Assembly: GCF_003841505.1 (NCBI RefSeq)
Contig: NZ_REGA01000002.1
Coordinates: 186,001 to 250,000, forward strand
Reading direction: 5' to 3'
From: Natrarchaeobius chitinivorans
GTDB lineage: Archaea > Halobacteriota > Halobacteria > Halobacteriales > Natrialbaceae
DNA: 64,000 nt
Numbering within the stretch: the stretch's first letter is position 1; every line of letters begins with the position of its first letter. This document shows, piece by piece, positions 9,816 to 19,129 of this stretch. The notes beneath the pieces were generated by a model. The model had not been told where the DNA came from. It worked only from the letters and a program-made list of their open reading frames with translations, and ran no database searches. The position numbers were made by a program, and so were the translations under genes.

Positions 9816-10257
9816 TCTCTCCGCACAGAAGCGACTCGCAGCCGACGTGCTAGACGTCGGGAAAAATCGCATCTGGCTCGACCCCAACGCCCAGGCGGAC
9901 ATCGCCGAGGCCATCACGCGCGACGAGATCCGCGAACTCGTCGACGAGGGCCTCATTCAGGCCGAAGACGCCTCGGGCAACTCTCGGGGCCGTGCACGCG
10001 AACGGAACAAAAAGCGTGCCTACGGTCACCAGAAGGGACCGGGCAAGCGCCGCGGGAAGAAAGGCGCACGCCAGAACGAGAAAGAGGAGTGGCAGAGCAA
10101 GATTCGTGCACAGCGACGGAAGCTGCGTGAACTCCGAGACAAGGGCGAACTCACGCCCACGCAGTACCGCGAGCTCTACAAGAAAGCTGGCGGTGGGGAG
10201 TTCCGGAGCGTCCGGTACCTGTTGAACTATATCGACGACACCTACGGTGACCAATAA
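9808..10257 (+). CDS. rpl19e: 50S ribosomal protein L19e
   Basis: L19e (eL19), 149 residues, which makes an intersubunit bridge through its long helix. The N-terminal globular part is [20 protein letters not shown] with WLDPN; the basic middle contains [20 protein letters not shown]; the long C-terminal helix runs [20 protein letters not shown]. It shares one base with rpl18. Confidence 0.97.
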   Translation: MTDLSAQKRLAADVLDVGKNRIWLDPNAQADIAEAITRDEIRELVDEGLIQAEDASGNSRGRARERNKKRAYGHQKGPGKRRGKKGARQNEKEEWQSKIRAQRRKLRELRDKGELTPTQYRELYKKAGGGEFRSVRYLLNYIDDTYGDQ

Positions 10258-10805
10258 TGGCGACAGGACCACGATACAAGGTACCGATGCGTCGTCGCCG
10301 TGAGGTCCGGACGGACTACCACCAGAGGTTGCGCCTGCTGAAATCGGGTAAGCCCCGCCTCGTTGCTCGCAAGAGCAACAAGCACACTACGGCGCAGCTG
10401 ATCTCCCCCGGCCCACAGGGCGATGAGACACTTGCAAGCGCACACTCGGGCGACCTCGAGGAGTACGGCTGGGATGCCCCCACGGGCAACATCTCCGCCG
10501 CCTATCTCACGGGGCTGCTCGCCGGAACGCGAGCCGTCGAGGCCGGCATCGAGGAGGCGGTCCTCGACATCGGCCTCAACACGGCGACGCCCGGAAACAA
10601 AGTGTTCGCAGTACAGGAAGGAGCGATCGACGCCGGCCTCGAGATTCCGCACAACGACAGCGTGCTCGCAGACTGGTCGCGTACCCGCGGCGAACACATC
10701 GCCGAGTACGCAGAACAGTTAGACGAGCCGCTGTACAGCGGCGAGTTCGACGCGGCTGACCTTCCAGAACACTTCGACGACGTACGAGAGGCGATCCTAG
10801 AATGA
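10257..10805 (+). CDS. rpl18: 50S ribosomal protein L18
   Basis: L18 (uL18, archaeal/eukaryal L5e type), 182 residues, a 5S rRNA-binding protein. It opens [20 protein letters not shown] and continues [20 protein letters not shown], both standard. The C-terminal half has the [20 protein letters not shown] segment. The stop overlaps rps5 by 4 bases. Confidence 0.97.
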   Translation: MATGPRYKVPMRRRREVRTDYHQRLRLLKSGKPRLVARKSNKHTTAQLISPGPQGDETLASAHSGDLEEYGWDAPTGNISAAYLTGLLAGTRAVEAGIEEAVLDIGLNTATPGNKVFAVQEGAIDAGLEIPHNDSVLADWSRTRGEHIAEYAEQLDEPLYSGEFDAADLPEHFDDVREAILE

Positions 10806-11464
10806 GCGCAAACGATTACAACGACGACGGCTGGCAGCCGGTCACCCGTCTCGGCCGGAAGGTCCAGGAGGGCGAAATCGACACGATGGAGGCCGCCCTC
10901 AACTCGGGACTCCCGCTCAAGGAACCCGAACTCGTCGACCAGCTCCTTCCCGGACTGGACGACGAAGTGCTGGACATCAACATGGTCCAGCGTATGACCG
11001 ACTCCGGACGCCGCGTGAAGTTCCGATGTGTGGTCGTGGTGGGCAACCGCGACGGCTACGTCGGCTACGCGGAAGGCCGAGACGACCAGGTCGGCTCCGC
11101 CATCCAGAAGGCGATCGGTATCGCGAAGCTAAACATGATTCAGGTGCCCCGCGGGTCGGGCTCCTGGGAGGACCGATCGGACCGGCCACACTCCCTGACC
11201 CGCCGAACGAAGGGGAAAGCCGGCTCCGTCGAGGTCGAAGTCATCCCCGCACCCGAGGGTCTCGGACTCGCAGCCAGCGACACCGTCCGGGCCGTCCTCG
11301 AACTCGCCGGCCTCGAGAACGCCTGGACCAAGAGCCACGGCAACACCCGAACGACCGTCAACCTCGCGAAGGCGACGTTCAACGCACTCGAGAACGCCTC
11401 GCAGTCGCGACACCCACAGTCTCGCGGCTCGAGCCGTGACGAAGCCGAGGTGGCCGATCAATGA
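10802..11464 (+). CDS. rps5: 30S ribosomal protein S5
   Basis: S5 (uS5), 220 residues, involved in decoding accuracy and mRNA unwinding at entry. The double-stranded-RNA-binding-like N-domain contains [19 protein letters not shown], and the C-terminal domain contains [20 protein letters not shown]. The last 15 residues form a short hydrophilic tail. It overlaps rpl30 by 4 bases. Confidence 0.97.
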   Translation: MSANDYNDDGWQPVTRLGRKVQEGEIDTMEAALNSGLPLKEPELVDQLLPGLDDEVLDINMVQRMTDSGRRVKFRCVVVVGNRDGYVGYAEGRDDQVGSAIQKAIGIAKLNMIQVPRGSGSWEDRSDRPHSLTRRTKGKAGSVEVEVIPAPEGLGLAASDTVRAVLELAGLENAWTKSHGNTRTTVNLAKATFNALENASQSRHPQSRGSSRDEAEVADQ

Positions 11465-11928
11465 AGGCCGTCGTACAGGTTCGTGGCGAGGTGAACCGTC
11501 AACAGGACGTACAGGACACCCTGAAGATGCTCAACATCCACAGTGTCAATCACTGTGCGCTCGTCCCGGAGACAGACACCTACGCCGGGATGGTCGACAA
11601 GGTCAACGACTACGTCGCCCACGGCGAACCCGACGCCGACGTACTCGAGACGCTGCTTGCAAAGCGTGCAGAGCCTCTCGAGGGCGACCAGTCCGACGTC
11701 GACGAGGAGTGGCTCGGGGAGAACACCGAGTACGACGACTTCGCCGAACTCGCCGAGGCGCTGCTCGCCGAGGAGACGACGCTTCGCGAGGAGGGGCTGT
11801 CGCCGACGCTTCGACTGCACCCGCCTCGAGGCGGCCACAGAGGTATCAAGAAGCCGACCGTCGAGGGAGGCCAACTCGGAAAGCATACAACAGCGCAGAT
11901 TAACGACCTGCTAGAATCGATGCGATAA
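11461..11928 (+). CDS. rpl30: 50S ribosomal protein L30
   Basis: L30 (uL30, archaeal/eukaryal L7-type), 155 residues. The ferredoxin-like fold starts [20 protein letters not shown] and continues with [20 protein letters not shown]. The end [15 protein letters not shown] is basic and conserved. It is much longer than bacterial L30, as expected in archaea. Rpl15 follows 2 bases later. Confidence 0.97.
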   Translation: MKAVVQVRGEVNRQQDVQDTLKMLNIHSVNHCALVPETDTYAGMVDKVNDYVAHGEPDADVLETLLAKRAEPLEGDQSDVDEEWLGENTEYDDFAELAEALLAEETTLREEGLSPTLRLHPPRGGHRGIKKPTVEGGQLGKHTTAQINDLLESMR

Positions 11929-11930
11929 CC

Positions 11931-12413
11931 ATGACGAGCAAAAAACGACGCCAGCGTGGATCGCGGACGCACGGCGGTGGTACCCACAAGAACCGACGAG
12001 GTGCGGGCCATCGCGGTGGCCGTGGCCGTGCCGGGCGCAGCAAACACGAGTTTCACAACTACGAACCGAAGGGCAAACACGGCTTCAAACGACCGCACGA
12101 CATTCGCGACGAGGTACTGGAGATCGACGTCCAGAAGCTCGACGAGGACGCCATCCTCTACGTCGCCGACGACCTCGCCGACGAGACCGACGGCGGCTAC
12201 GAACTCGACGCTCGAGACGTCGTCGAGGACGGACACGAAGCGGACGTCGTCAAGGTCCTCGGCTCCGGTCAGGTCCGCAATCAGCTTGCGGTGACGGCCG
12301 ACGCCTTCTCCGACGCTGCCCGCGAGAAACTCGAGGCGGCTGGCGGCGAGGCGGTGCTCTCGGAGCGAGCCCAGGAGGAAGCCGACGACGAAGCCGAACA
12401 GGACGAGGAGTAA
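11931..12413 (+). CDS. rpl15: 50S ribosomal protein L15
   Basis: L15 (uL15), 160 residues. The N-terminal third is extremely basic and glycine/histidine rich (RQRGSRTHGGGTHKNRRGAG), matching the rRNA-binding tail. The globular C-domain ends with the conserved VLGSGQVRNQLAVTADAFSD, followed by an acidic tail. It is the last ribosomal gene here and is followed by secY after 4 bases. Confidence 0.97.
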   Translation: MTSKKRRQRGSRTHGGGTHKNRRGAGHRGGRGRAGRSKHEFHNYEPKGKHGFKRPHDIRDEVLEIDVQKLDEDAILYVADDLADETDGGYELDARDVVEDGHEADVVKVLGSGQVRNQLAVTADAFSDAAREKLEAAGGEAVLSERAQEEADDEAEQDEE

Positions 12414-12417
12414 AAAG

Positions 12418-13908
12418 ATGGGATGGAAGGAAGCCGCCGAACCGGTCTTGACGCGGATACCGGCAGTCCAGCGTCCGGAGGGACACGTTCCCTTCAAGCG
12501 CAAGCTGGCCTGGACGGCCGGTATCCTCGTGTTGTACTTCTTCCTGACGAACATCGCCCTGCTGGGAGGTGCCGAAGGCGCGACCGACCTCTTCGGCGAG
12601 TTCCGTGCGATCCTCGCCGGTGAGCACGGCTCGCTGTTGCAGGTCGGTATCGGTCCGATCGTCACGGCCAGCATCGTCATGCAGTTGCTCGGCGGTGCGA
12701 ACCTGCTCGGACTCGACACGGACGACCCTCGGGACCAGGTGCTCTACCAGGGTCTGCAGAAGCTGCTCGTCATCGTCATGACGGCGTTGACCGCGCTTCC
12801 AATGGTGTTCGCCGGCGGCTTCCTGCCAGCCCAGCAGTCGCTCACGCTGGGCGGATTCACCTTCGACCAGACGCAGGTCCAGGTGTTGATGTTCACCCAG
12901 ATCTTCATCGGCGGCGTCCTCATCCTGTATATGGACGAGGTCGTCAGTAAATGGGGGGTCGGTAGCGGTATCGGCCTGTTCATCATCGCCGGCGTGAGCC
13001 AGCGTCTCGTGACCGGATTCATCCAGCCAGCGGAGGGTGGGTTCTTCTACAACTGGTATCTCATCCTCACGGGCGAGATGGAAATCGGTTCACTGGTCGC
13101 TGGAGACGGGTTATCGACGTTGCTCATGAGCGACGGTGGGCAGATCATCGCGCTCCTGACGACGCTTTTGATCTTCGGGATCGTCGTCTACGCGGAGTCC
13201 GTCCGCGTGGAGATCCCGCTCAGTCACGCCCGCGTCAAGGGTGCTCGCGGTCGCTTCCCGGTGAAGCTCATCTACGCGAGCGTCCTGCCGATGATCCTCG
13301 TTCGCGCGCTGCAGGCGAACATTCAGTTCATCGGTCAGATCCTGAACCGCCAGACTGGAGATGCGTCGACGATCGCGATCTTCGGGAACGAACTCCCGTG
13401 GCTCGGCGTCTACGACAGTCAGGGCCAGCCCGTCAGCGGCTTTTTCTACTACACCGCGCCCATCTACTCGCCGGGCGACTGGATGTGGTGGACGGGTGAA
13501 GTCGCCCAGCAAGCGTGGATGGTGATGATCCGCGTCTCCGTCGACCTCACGTTCATGGTGATCGGCGGTGCGATCTTCGCTATCTTCTGGGTCGAAACGA
13601 CGAACATGGGTCCGGAGGCGACCGCCCAGCAGATCCAGAACTCCGGCATGCAGATCCCCGGCTTCCGCCAGAACGTCGGCGTCATCGAGAAGGTCATGGA
13701 GCGGTACATTCCGCAAGTGACCGTCATCGGCGGCGCGCTCGTCGGGTTGCTCGCCGTCTGGGCGAACATGCTCGGCACCGTCGGCGGCGTTACCGGGACC
13801 GGTCTGCTGCTGGCCGTCTCCATTACGTACAAGCTGTACGAGGAGATCGCAGAAGAGCAGATGATGGAGATGCATCCGATGATGCGCCAGATGTTCGGTA
13901 AGGAGTAA
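12418..13908 (+). CDS. secY: Preprotein translocase subunit SecY
   Basis: SecY is the central channel of the Sec translocon in the cytoplasmic membrane and works with SecE and SecG/Sbh. At 496 residues it has about ten hydrophobic segments, the first at residues about 27-50 (WTAGILVLYFFLTNIALLGG). Family features include the plug region near ILAGEHGSLLQVGIGPIVTA, YAESVRVEIPLSHARVKGAR before TM6, and the cytoplasmic end LYEEIAEEQMMEMHPMMRQM. An extended external loop (residues about 320-365) follows TM7. It closes the ribosomal operon, as is usual in archaea. Confidence 0.97.
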   Translation: MGWKEAAEPVLTRIPAVQRPEGHVPFKRKLAWTAGILVLYFFLTNIALLGGAEGATDLFGEFRAILAGEHGSLLQVGIGPIVTASIVMQLLGGANLLGLDTDDPRDQVLYQGLQKLLVIVMTALTALPMVFAGGFLPAQQSLTLGGFTFDQTQVQVLMFTQIFIGGVLILYMDEVVSKWGVGSGIGLFIIAGVSQRLVTGFIQPAEGGFFYNWYLILTGEMEIGSLVAGDGLSTLLMSDGGQIIALLTTLLIFGIVVYAESVRVEIPLSHARVKGARGRFPVKLIYASVLPMILVRALQANIQFIGQILNRQTGDASTIAIFGNELPWLGVYDSQGQPVSGFFYYTAPIYSPGDWMWWTGEVAQQAWMVMIRVSVDLTFMVIGGAIFAIFWVETTNMGPEATAQQIQNSGMQIPGFRQNVGVIEKVMERYIPQVTVIGGALVGLLAVWANMLGTVGGVTGTGLLLAVSITYKLYEEIAEEQMMEMHPMMRQMFGKE

Positions 13909-13934
13909 CTCCTCCTTTCGTTTTTGCGTTTTCT
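13901..13934 (+). terminator. Probable terminator of the ribosomal/secY operon
   Basis: A 5-bp inverted repeat (AGGAG/CTCCT) wraps the secY stop codon, and runs of T follow at 13914-13933 (CTTTCG, TTTTTG, GTTTTC). Archaeal terminators are mainly T-rich tracts on the coding strand. No other + strand gene starts downstream for 8 kb. Confidence 0.5.
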
Positions 13935-13990
13935 CGCGCCTGATACGGTCTGCTGTCCGTCCGAGTTATCGGACCGGCGCGGTGGCGGCG

Positions 13991-14449
13991 TCACCCGCCC
14001 GTGCCTTTCAGTCCCGTTATGTCGTCGATTGAGAAGGCGAACATCGTCGAGTCGACGTCGTCGTCCTCGGAGACGTCGAACGAGGGGAACCACGCATTGT
14101 CCTGCATTCGCTTACCTGCCACGTACTTCTCGGTTAATTCACTCGGGGTCAAGGTCTCGAACTCGCTCAACGTTCCGGTGACGACGACGCTTCCCCAGCT
14201 CTCTCGAGATTCGGTATCGATGACCGTCAGAGAGGCTTTCGACGTCCGTTCGATGAACTCGTGTTTCGTGCTCTCTTCATCGAACCGATGCAGACAGAGA
14301 AACAGCCCTTCGTCTTCATGGTATCCGAACGAAACTGGCACGCCGTGTGCAACCGATTCGTCCGCGAGCGAAAGGACACCGTATCCGTGGTCTTTCATGA
14401 ATTCGTGGATTTCCGTCTCGTCCATGCGATGGGGTTCGAGTGCCGTCAT
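13991..14449 (-). CDS. Pyridoxamine 5'-phosphate oxidase-like flavin-binding protein
   Basis: A 152-residue split-barrel protein of the haloarchaeal PNPOx-like family. The pattern GYGVLSLADESVAHGVPVSF near residue 22 and the following GLFLCLH strand are typical of FMN- or F420-binding members. VVVTGTLSEFE is the later strand, and WFPSFDVS precedes the closing strand MFAFSIDDITGLKG. Function beyond flavin or F420 binding cannot be assigned. It converges on the secY terminator and stands alone. Four downstream in-frame residues before MDETEIHEF might be extra, since M9 is an alternative start. Confidence 0.75.
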   Translation of the reverse strand: MTALEPHRMDETEIHEFMKDHGYGVLSLADESVAHGVPVSFGYHEDEGLFLCLHRFDEESTKHEFIERTSKASLTVIDTESRESWGSVVVTGTLSEFETLTPSELTEKYVAGKRMQDNAWFPSFDVSEDDDVDSTMFAFSIDDITGLKGTGG

Positions 14450-14761
14450 ATGCTATGTCACAACACCACATAGGCAGTGGAGGAAAATGAATGGATAGAT
14501 ACCCTCCTCTCCGTCGGGAATAGCCGCCGTGTTTTTAAGTATTTCTCACGTCGGTCTGGGTGCGACTGACACTGTTGTATCTTCATCGAACGAGACCTCC
14601 TCTCCGGCGTCGTGAACCAGCGAATCCGCCTCTCGAGGACTCCTCGCGACGAACACCTTATACTATCGGACAGAACTATTCGACGATCGGTCGCCTCCTT
14701 CGACCGTCACCGATGGCGACGGCCGTGAATTCGAGACCCCACTGACTTCTGCCCGACAGTA
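14450..14761. other. Intergenic stretch without a gene
   Basis: No convincing gene lies between the two minus-strand genes. The 14704-14760 part, directly after the MaoC gene stop, closely matches 63446-63507 (shared core CGATGGCGACGGCCG and shared end CGACAGTA) and is listed as a repeat. The remaining part is AT-richer near 14530-14545 and 14655-14670. Confidence 0.6.
14704..14760. repeat. Short dispersed repeat, copy 1
   Basis: This stretch shares CCGTCNCCGATGGCGACGGCC, then GAAWTCG, and the end YCGACAGTA with 63446-63507. Both copies sit just past the stop codon of a minus-strand gene. The shared block is short and its nature is unknown. Confidence 0.5.
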
Positions 14762-15400
14762 TTACTCCTCGAGTTCCTCGATGATGACGACGGCTTCGCC
14801 GTCGATCAGTTTCCGGTCCTCGTCGTGGTCGGCGTACACCGTGGTTTCGAGTCGGTAGCGGTCCTCGCCGACCTGCTCGACGATTCGGCAGTCGGCGGTT
14901 ACGGTGTCGCCGATTTCGACCGGCGCGTGGAACTCGAGGTCCTGTGAGAGGTAGATCGTCAGGCCGGGGAATCGGGCGAGTGCGGCGCTTATCGTTCCCG
15001 CAACGAGCGTGCCGTGGGCGATCCGGCCGCCGAAACGCGTGTCGGCGGCGAACTCCTCGTCGAGGTGAAGCCGATTGGTGTCGCCGGTCGCTGTCGCGAA
15101 CGCCGAAACGTCCGATTGGTCGATCGATTTGGTAAAACGGACGTAATCGCCGACGCCGAGGTCGTCGTACACGTCGGTCGACCGCTGCATCTGCCAGTCC
15201 TCGTCGCCGACGGAGAGTTCCGCGACCGACGGATCGTCCGCGGTCGAACTATCACCGTCAGGTTCGTCTGCGAGGTCGAACCCCATCGCCGCCAGAACGG
15301 CGTTGTTCGCCTCGAGGTAGCTGTTGACGACGTGTTTCGATACGGTCGACCAGTGCGTACTCGTGTTAGCGGTCTCTGAATCGGAGGAGTTACTGCTCAT
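14762..15400 (-). CDS. MaoC-like (R)-specific enoyl-CoA hydratase/dehydratase
   Basis: A 212-residue protein with a C-terminal hot-dog MaoC domain at residues about 80-210. The segment GDYVRFTKSIDQSDVSAFAT, then ATGDTNRLHLDEEFA and FGGRIAHGTL, carries the catalytic D/H pair (NRLHLDEEFA and GRIAHGT) of MaoC hydratases. The N-terminal 75 residues, with a short hydrophobic helix and an acidic stretch, are seen in haloarchaeal homologues of PhaJ-type proteins. It probably acts on 2-enoyl-CoA, possibly feeding polyhydroxyalkanoate or beta-oxidation. No pha genes are next to it, so the pathway is open. Confidence 0.82.
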   Translation of the reverse strand: MSSNSSDSETANTSTHWSTVSKHVVNSYLEANNAVLAAMGFDLADEPDGDSSTADDPSVAELSVGDEDWQMQRSTDVYDDLGVGDYVRFTKSIDQSDVSAFATATGDTNRLHLDEEFAADTRFGGRIAHGTLVAGTISAALARFPGLTIYLSQDLEFHAPVEIGDTVTADCRIVEQVGEDRYRLETTVYADHDEDRKLIDGEAVVIIEELEE

Positions 15401-15539
15401 CGTTGTGGGGTTGACGGGGCGGCCTGTCTGTGTGTACTACCGCAGCGACGCTCTTGGTGGCAGTGCCAAAGCACGTTGGTTCGGTCGAACTGGTCGAGAC
15501 TCCCGTCTTCCCCAGCAGGGGCGACGACGTGGCCGGCGG

Positions 15540-16394
15540 CTACGTCGGGATCGAGCGATCGGTCGCGTCCGTCCCGTCGAGTTCCTCGAGGAATGCGGCT
15601 GTGGCGGCGTTGAACGCCGCTGGCCGATCCTGATTGACGAGGTGTCCCGCCTCCTCGAGGACGAGGTAGCGGCCGTCGTCGACCGCCATTGCGATCTGGT
15701 CGCCCTGCTGCCTGACCGCCGGGGCTTCCCGGTCCCCGTAAACGACGAGCGTCGGCGTCGTCACTCCCTCGAGATCGGGGGGATCGTACCGATAGAGCGC
15801 TCCGAAAACCTTTCTGAACTCCGACGTGGAGACGTCGCCGACGGCGTCGATCGTCTCCGAGCGGACGTCCGAGTCGACCGACAGCCACCGGTCGCCGGTC
15901 GTCGCCCGGACCGACTGGAGCATCGCCCGAAACGTCGCGGTCGGCCCGGCGACGGCGAGTGACGACGCCAGGGCCGGCATCGGCGAGAGGAACGGTTTCA
16001 CGCCCGGCGAGATCCACGTCGGGGGCATCGACCTGATCGCGCCGGCCAGAACTGCCCCCGCGGCACGATCCGGGTGACGGGAGAGGTACTCCTGGACTAC
16101 CATCGAACCGAGCGAGAGGCCATAGAGGACCGGGGACTCGAGTTCGAGCGAGCCACACAGCGCCTCCAGATCGTCGGCGAAGAGTTCGATCGAGTACCGG
16201 TCGCGATCGGTCTCGCCCGTTCGCCCGTGTCCGCGAACGTCGAGCGTGACGATCCGGTACTCGTCCGCGAAGTACTCGACCTGCGTCTGCCACGCTCGCC
16301 CGCTCAACCAGCCGCCGTGGACGAAGACGAGGGGGCGTCCATCGCCCGTCGTCTCGTACCAGAGCGTGCCGTCTTCGACCGCGAATTCTGCCAT
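15540..16394 (-). CDS. Alpha/beta hydrolase
   Basis: A 284-residue protein of the alpha/beta-hydrolase fold. The oxyanion motif HGG is at residue 26 (PLVFVHGGWLSGRAWQ), the nucleophile elbow GLSLG places Ser at about 94, and the catalytic His is in EEAGHLVNQDRP near the C-terminus. A lid-like insertion lies between residues about 125 and 200. The substrate is unknown; homologues are often annotated 3-oxoadipate enol-lactonase or esterase. It lies 140 bases after the MaoC gene in the same direction and may share its transcript. Confidence 0.82.
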   Translation of the reverse strand: MAEFAVEDGTLWYETTGDGRPLVFVHGGWLSGRAWQTQVEYFADEYRIVTLDVRGHGRTGETDRDRYSIELFADDLEALCGSLELESPVLYGLSLGSMVVQEYLSRHPDRAAGAVLAGAIRSMPPTWISPGVKPFLSPMPALASSLAVAGPTATFRAMLQSVRATTGDRWLSVDSDVRSETIDAVGDVSTSEFRKVFGALYRYDPPDLEGVTTPTLVVYGDREAPAVRQQGDQIAMAVDDGRYLVLEEAGHLVNQDRPAAFNAATAAFLEELDGTDATDRSIPT

Positions 16395-16448
16395 CGTCGG
16401 GTATCAGGGTCGAACACGTAAAACGGCTCTCGAAGCGGCCCGTGGCGT

Positions 16449-16532
16449 TTCATACGGTTTACTGTACGTCGTTACCGTAGACCGGGCGCAGTCCCGCGGC
16501 CTCCGGGAAACAGTGACAGCAATCCGTATGAA
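16449..16532. repeat. Palindromic intergenic repeat, family 2, copy A
   Basis: The ends are inverted repeats: TTCATACGGTTTACTGT at 16449 and, reversed, ACAGCAATCCGTATGAA ending at 16532 (14 of 17 positions pair). The same ends occur at 22877-22962 and, more degraded, at 34182-34295. The size of about 84 bp with no ORF suggests a mini-transposon or RNA hairpin element. Confidence 0.7.
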
Positions 16533-16584
16533 CTGATGAACGTATTCGATCCTGCCACACGAGCAGCCATACCGAGAAACGATA

Positions 16585-17658
16585 CTAATCGGTCCACTCG
16601 TTGGACTGGATGGCCCTATCGGTCGGCGATCCCTCGCCGACACCATCGTCGGTGTACTCGTAGTAGGTCACCTCGAGCGGTTCGCTCTCTTCGGCGTCCA
16701 TCGAAATCGCGATGCCGAGCGAGACGAACCCGAGCAGGAGCGCGACGAAAGCGACGAGCGCGCCGGTAAAGCCGTCCGAGCCCCGGACGCTTCGGCGAAG
16801 TGCCTCGAGGAGCCCGAGGGCACCGCCGGCCATTCCGGATGCCCCAGCGCCGTAGAAGACGACGCTCGGATGAAAGCCCTCGAGGACGTATCGACGCTTG
16901 AGCCGTCCCAGGAAGCTGCTGAGCAACAGCAACGAAACGTACCGGACGAACGGGACGTACTTGATGCTGCTCTCCTCGTCGCCGTAGACCGCCGACATCG
17001 AGACGTCAGCGACGCGACAGCCGTGCAGGTTCAGGTGGGTGAGGATGTGGTTGAGAAAGCCGTACTGATCCGTGATCGCCTCGAGGTCCAGCCGGTCGAT
17101 CGTTTCACGAGAGATCGCGGTGTAGCCGTTCTGGGGATCACCGATCGTCCAGTAGCCCGAGGCGAACTTCGAGAGACCGGTGAGCATCGCATTCCCGACG
17201 AAGCGAAACGTGGACATCCCCTCACGGTCCTCGGGCGAAAGCAGCCGGTTGCCCTTGGCGTAGTCGGCTTCACCGGTGGCGATGGGATCGATGATCCGGT
17301 CGAGGATATCGGGATCCATCTGCCCGTCGCCGTTCATAACCGCGACGACGTCCATCCCGTCGTCGGCAGCGTGTTCGTATCCGGTCTTGACCGCCGCGCC
17401 GTACCCGCGGTTTTCCTCGTGGCGGATCGGAACGACTCGACGACCGTCGCCACCGTCGGTTATCGCCCGCTCCGGTTCCACCGTTTCGTTGATCCGGGAG
17501 GCGACTCGCTGGATGACCTCCCAGCTCCCGTCGGGGGAGGCGTCGTCGACGGCGTAAATCCGGTCGACGAACTCCGGAACGGTCTCGATGACTCGTCCGA
17601 CGAACGCCTCCTCGTCGTAGGCCGTGACGACCACGCCGACGGTCTTTCCGTTATACAT
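16585..17658 (-). CDS. Family 2 glycosyltransferase with C-terminal membrane helices
   Basis: A 357-residue polyprenyl-phosphate sugar transferase-like GT2. The nucleotide-sugar fold starts VGVVVTAYDEEAFVGRVIET, has the acidic pair in VDDASPDGS and the DxD-like VMNGDGQMDPD (residues about 108-118). At the C-terminus a hydrophobic stretch (FVRYVSLLLLSSFLG) and two further membrane segments at residues about 275-330 anchor it to the membrane. This resembles dolichol-phosphate hexose synthases. It is the last gene of a five-gene operon, overlapping the sugar dehydrogenase by 8 bases, so it probably handles the sugar the operon makes. Confidence 0.85.
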   Translation of the reverse strand: MYNGKTVGVVVTAYDEEAFVGRVIETVPEFVDRIYAVDDASPDGSWEVIQRVASRINETVEPERAITDGGDGRRVVPIRHEENRGYGAAVKTGYEHAADDGMDVVAVMNGDGQMDPDILDRIIDPIATGEADYAKGNRLLSPEDREGMSTFRFVGNAMLTGLSKFASGYWTIGDPQNGYTAISRETIDRLDLEAITDQYGFLNHILTHLNLHGCRVADVSMSAVYGDEESSIKYVPFVRYVSLLLLSSFLGRLKRRYVLEGFHPSVVFYGAGASGMAGGALGLLEALRRSVRGSDGFTGALVAFVALLLGFVSLGIAISMDAEESEPLEVTYYEYTDDGVGEGSPTDRAIQSNEWTD

Positions 17659-19129
17659 CGTTCCCTCCGTCCGTCTTTCGGACGTCGGCCGATCCGGACG
17701 CGTTCATCGTCGATTCCGGCCCTTCAGGCCCGACGGCAACCCCGGTTTCGGCCGCGAGATCTGCGTTCGGCCGACGTCCGGTACGGGAGCCGGCAAGCGT
17801 GTAGACGCGGTGGTGGGTCTCCTCGAGGTCCAGCGTGTCCCGGGTGTCGACGACGACGGTCGGCTCGAGGGCGTCCCACTGGATCCCCTCGAACTCCTCG
17901 TGTGCCGTCACGAGGACGGCGGCATCGAACGACTCCTCGTCGATCGCTTCGATGTCGACGGCCCGAACGCCGTACTCCCCCGGATCGACGAGGGGGTCGA
18001 CACCTGCGACCGCTATCTCTCGCTCCTCGAGTTCGTCGACGAGGTCGAGAGCGGGCGACGCTCTGGTTTCCTCGACGCCGGCTCGATAGGTGAGCCCGAG
18101 AACCAGAACTGACGCGTCCGAACGGTCGCGGCCGGTCGCCTCGAGTTCGTCTTCGACTCTCCCGGCGACGGCCCCGGGCATACCGTCGTTGACCTCGCGA
18201 GCGGTTCGAACTACGTCCATCGGCGTCTCCACTCCCGCGAGGACGAAGTGTGGGTAGTACGGGATACAGTGTCCGCCGACGCCCGGACCGGGGTCGTGAA
18301 GCTGGCACATCGGCAGGTCGTTCGCCGTCTCGATCGCTTCGCGGACCGAGACGCCGAGTTCGTCGGCGAGCAATCCGAGTTCGTTCGCCAGTGCGATGTT
18401 GACGTCCCGGTAGATCCCTTCGAACACCTTGACCGCCTCCGCGGTGGTCGCGTCCGAGACGGGGTGAACCTCGTTCGCCGAGAGTTCGTCGTAGACGACG
18501 GCCGCGGCTCGCGTACTCTCGTCGTCGACGCCGCCGACGACCTTGGGATACTGACCACGGATGTCCCGCAGCGCGGTTCCGGAGGACGTCCGCTCGGGAC
18601 AAAACGCCAGCCCGAACTCGTCGGGCTCGAGGTCGCTTTCGGCCGCCAGATGGGGCTCGAGGACGTCTCGACACGTTCCCGGCGGCAGCGTCGACTCGGC
18701 GATCACCAGATCGCCGGGGCTCAGACCGGCCGCCACGTCGTCGGCCACCGCACCGATCGTCGAGAGATCGGGTTCGAAGTCGTCCGTGAGCAGCGTCGGG
18801 ACGATCACGACGTGGATCCGAGCCCGATCGGCTGCCGCGGGACCGTCGGTGGTCGCCTCGAGGCGTCCGCTTTCGACCTGTTCGGCGACGAGTTCGTCGA
18901 GTCCCGGTTCGCCGACGACGTGACTTCGGCCGCTCGATACCGTCTCGACGACGACCGGATCGACGTCGACGCCGATCACGTTCCCCGTCGTCTCGGCGTA
19001 GACGCCGGCCAGCGGGAGCCCCATCTTTCCGAGTCCGTAGACGGCGACGGGGATCTCCCCGCCGGTCAGCAACTCTCGCTGTCGGCGTTCGGAACGCTCG
19101 GCGCCGTACAGTCCGAGGGAGTCGGTCAT
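17651..19129 (-). CDS. UDP-N-acetyl-sugar 6-dehydrogenase (WecC/WbpA type)
   Basis: A 492-residue NAD-dependent dehydrogenase that oxidises C6 of a UDP-HexNAc to the uronic acid. The Rossmann motif AVYGLGKMGLPLAG is at residues 29-42, ESTLPPGTC at 145-153, the central LAFCPER at 174, and the catalytic cysteine in GVGGHCIP at about 288. The C-terminal UDP-binding domain contains GLTYRAGVEETRASP. The ATG at 19129 overlaps the upstream gene by 4 bases and directly precedes the family N-terminus; the frame is open far upstream but that part is antisense-like. Neighbours suggest UDP-GlcNAc as substrate. Confidence 0.88.
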   Translation of the reverse strand: MTDSLGLYGAERSERRQRELLTGGEIPVAVYGLGKMGLPLAGVYAETTGNVIGVDVDPVVVETVSSGRSHVVGEPGLDELVAEQVESGRLEATTDGPAAADRARIHVVIVPTLLTDDFEPDLSTIGAVADDVAAGLSPGDLVIAESTLPPGTCRDVLEPHLAAESDLEPDEFGLAFCPERTSSGTALRDIRGQYPKVVGGVDDESTRAAAVVYDELSANEVHPVSDATTAEAVKVFEGIYRDVNIALANELGLLADELGVSVREAIETANDLPMCQLHDPGPGVGGHCIPYYPHFVLAGVETPMDVVRTAREVNDGMPGAVAGRVEDELEATGRDRSDASVLVLGLTYRAGVEETRASPALDLVDELEEREIAVAGVDPLVDPGEYGVRAVDIEAIDEESFDAAVLVTAHEEFEGIQWDALEPTVVVDTRDTLDLEETHHRVYTLAGSRTGRRPNADLAAETGVAVGPEGPESTMNASGSADVRKTDGGNDV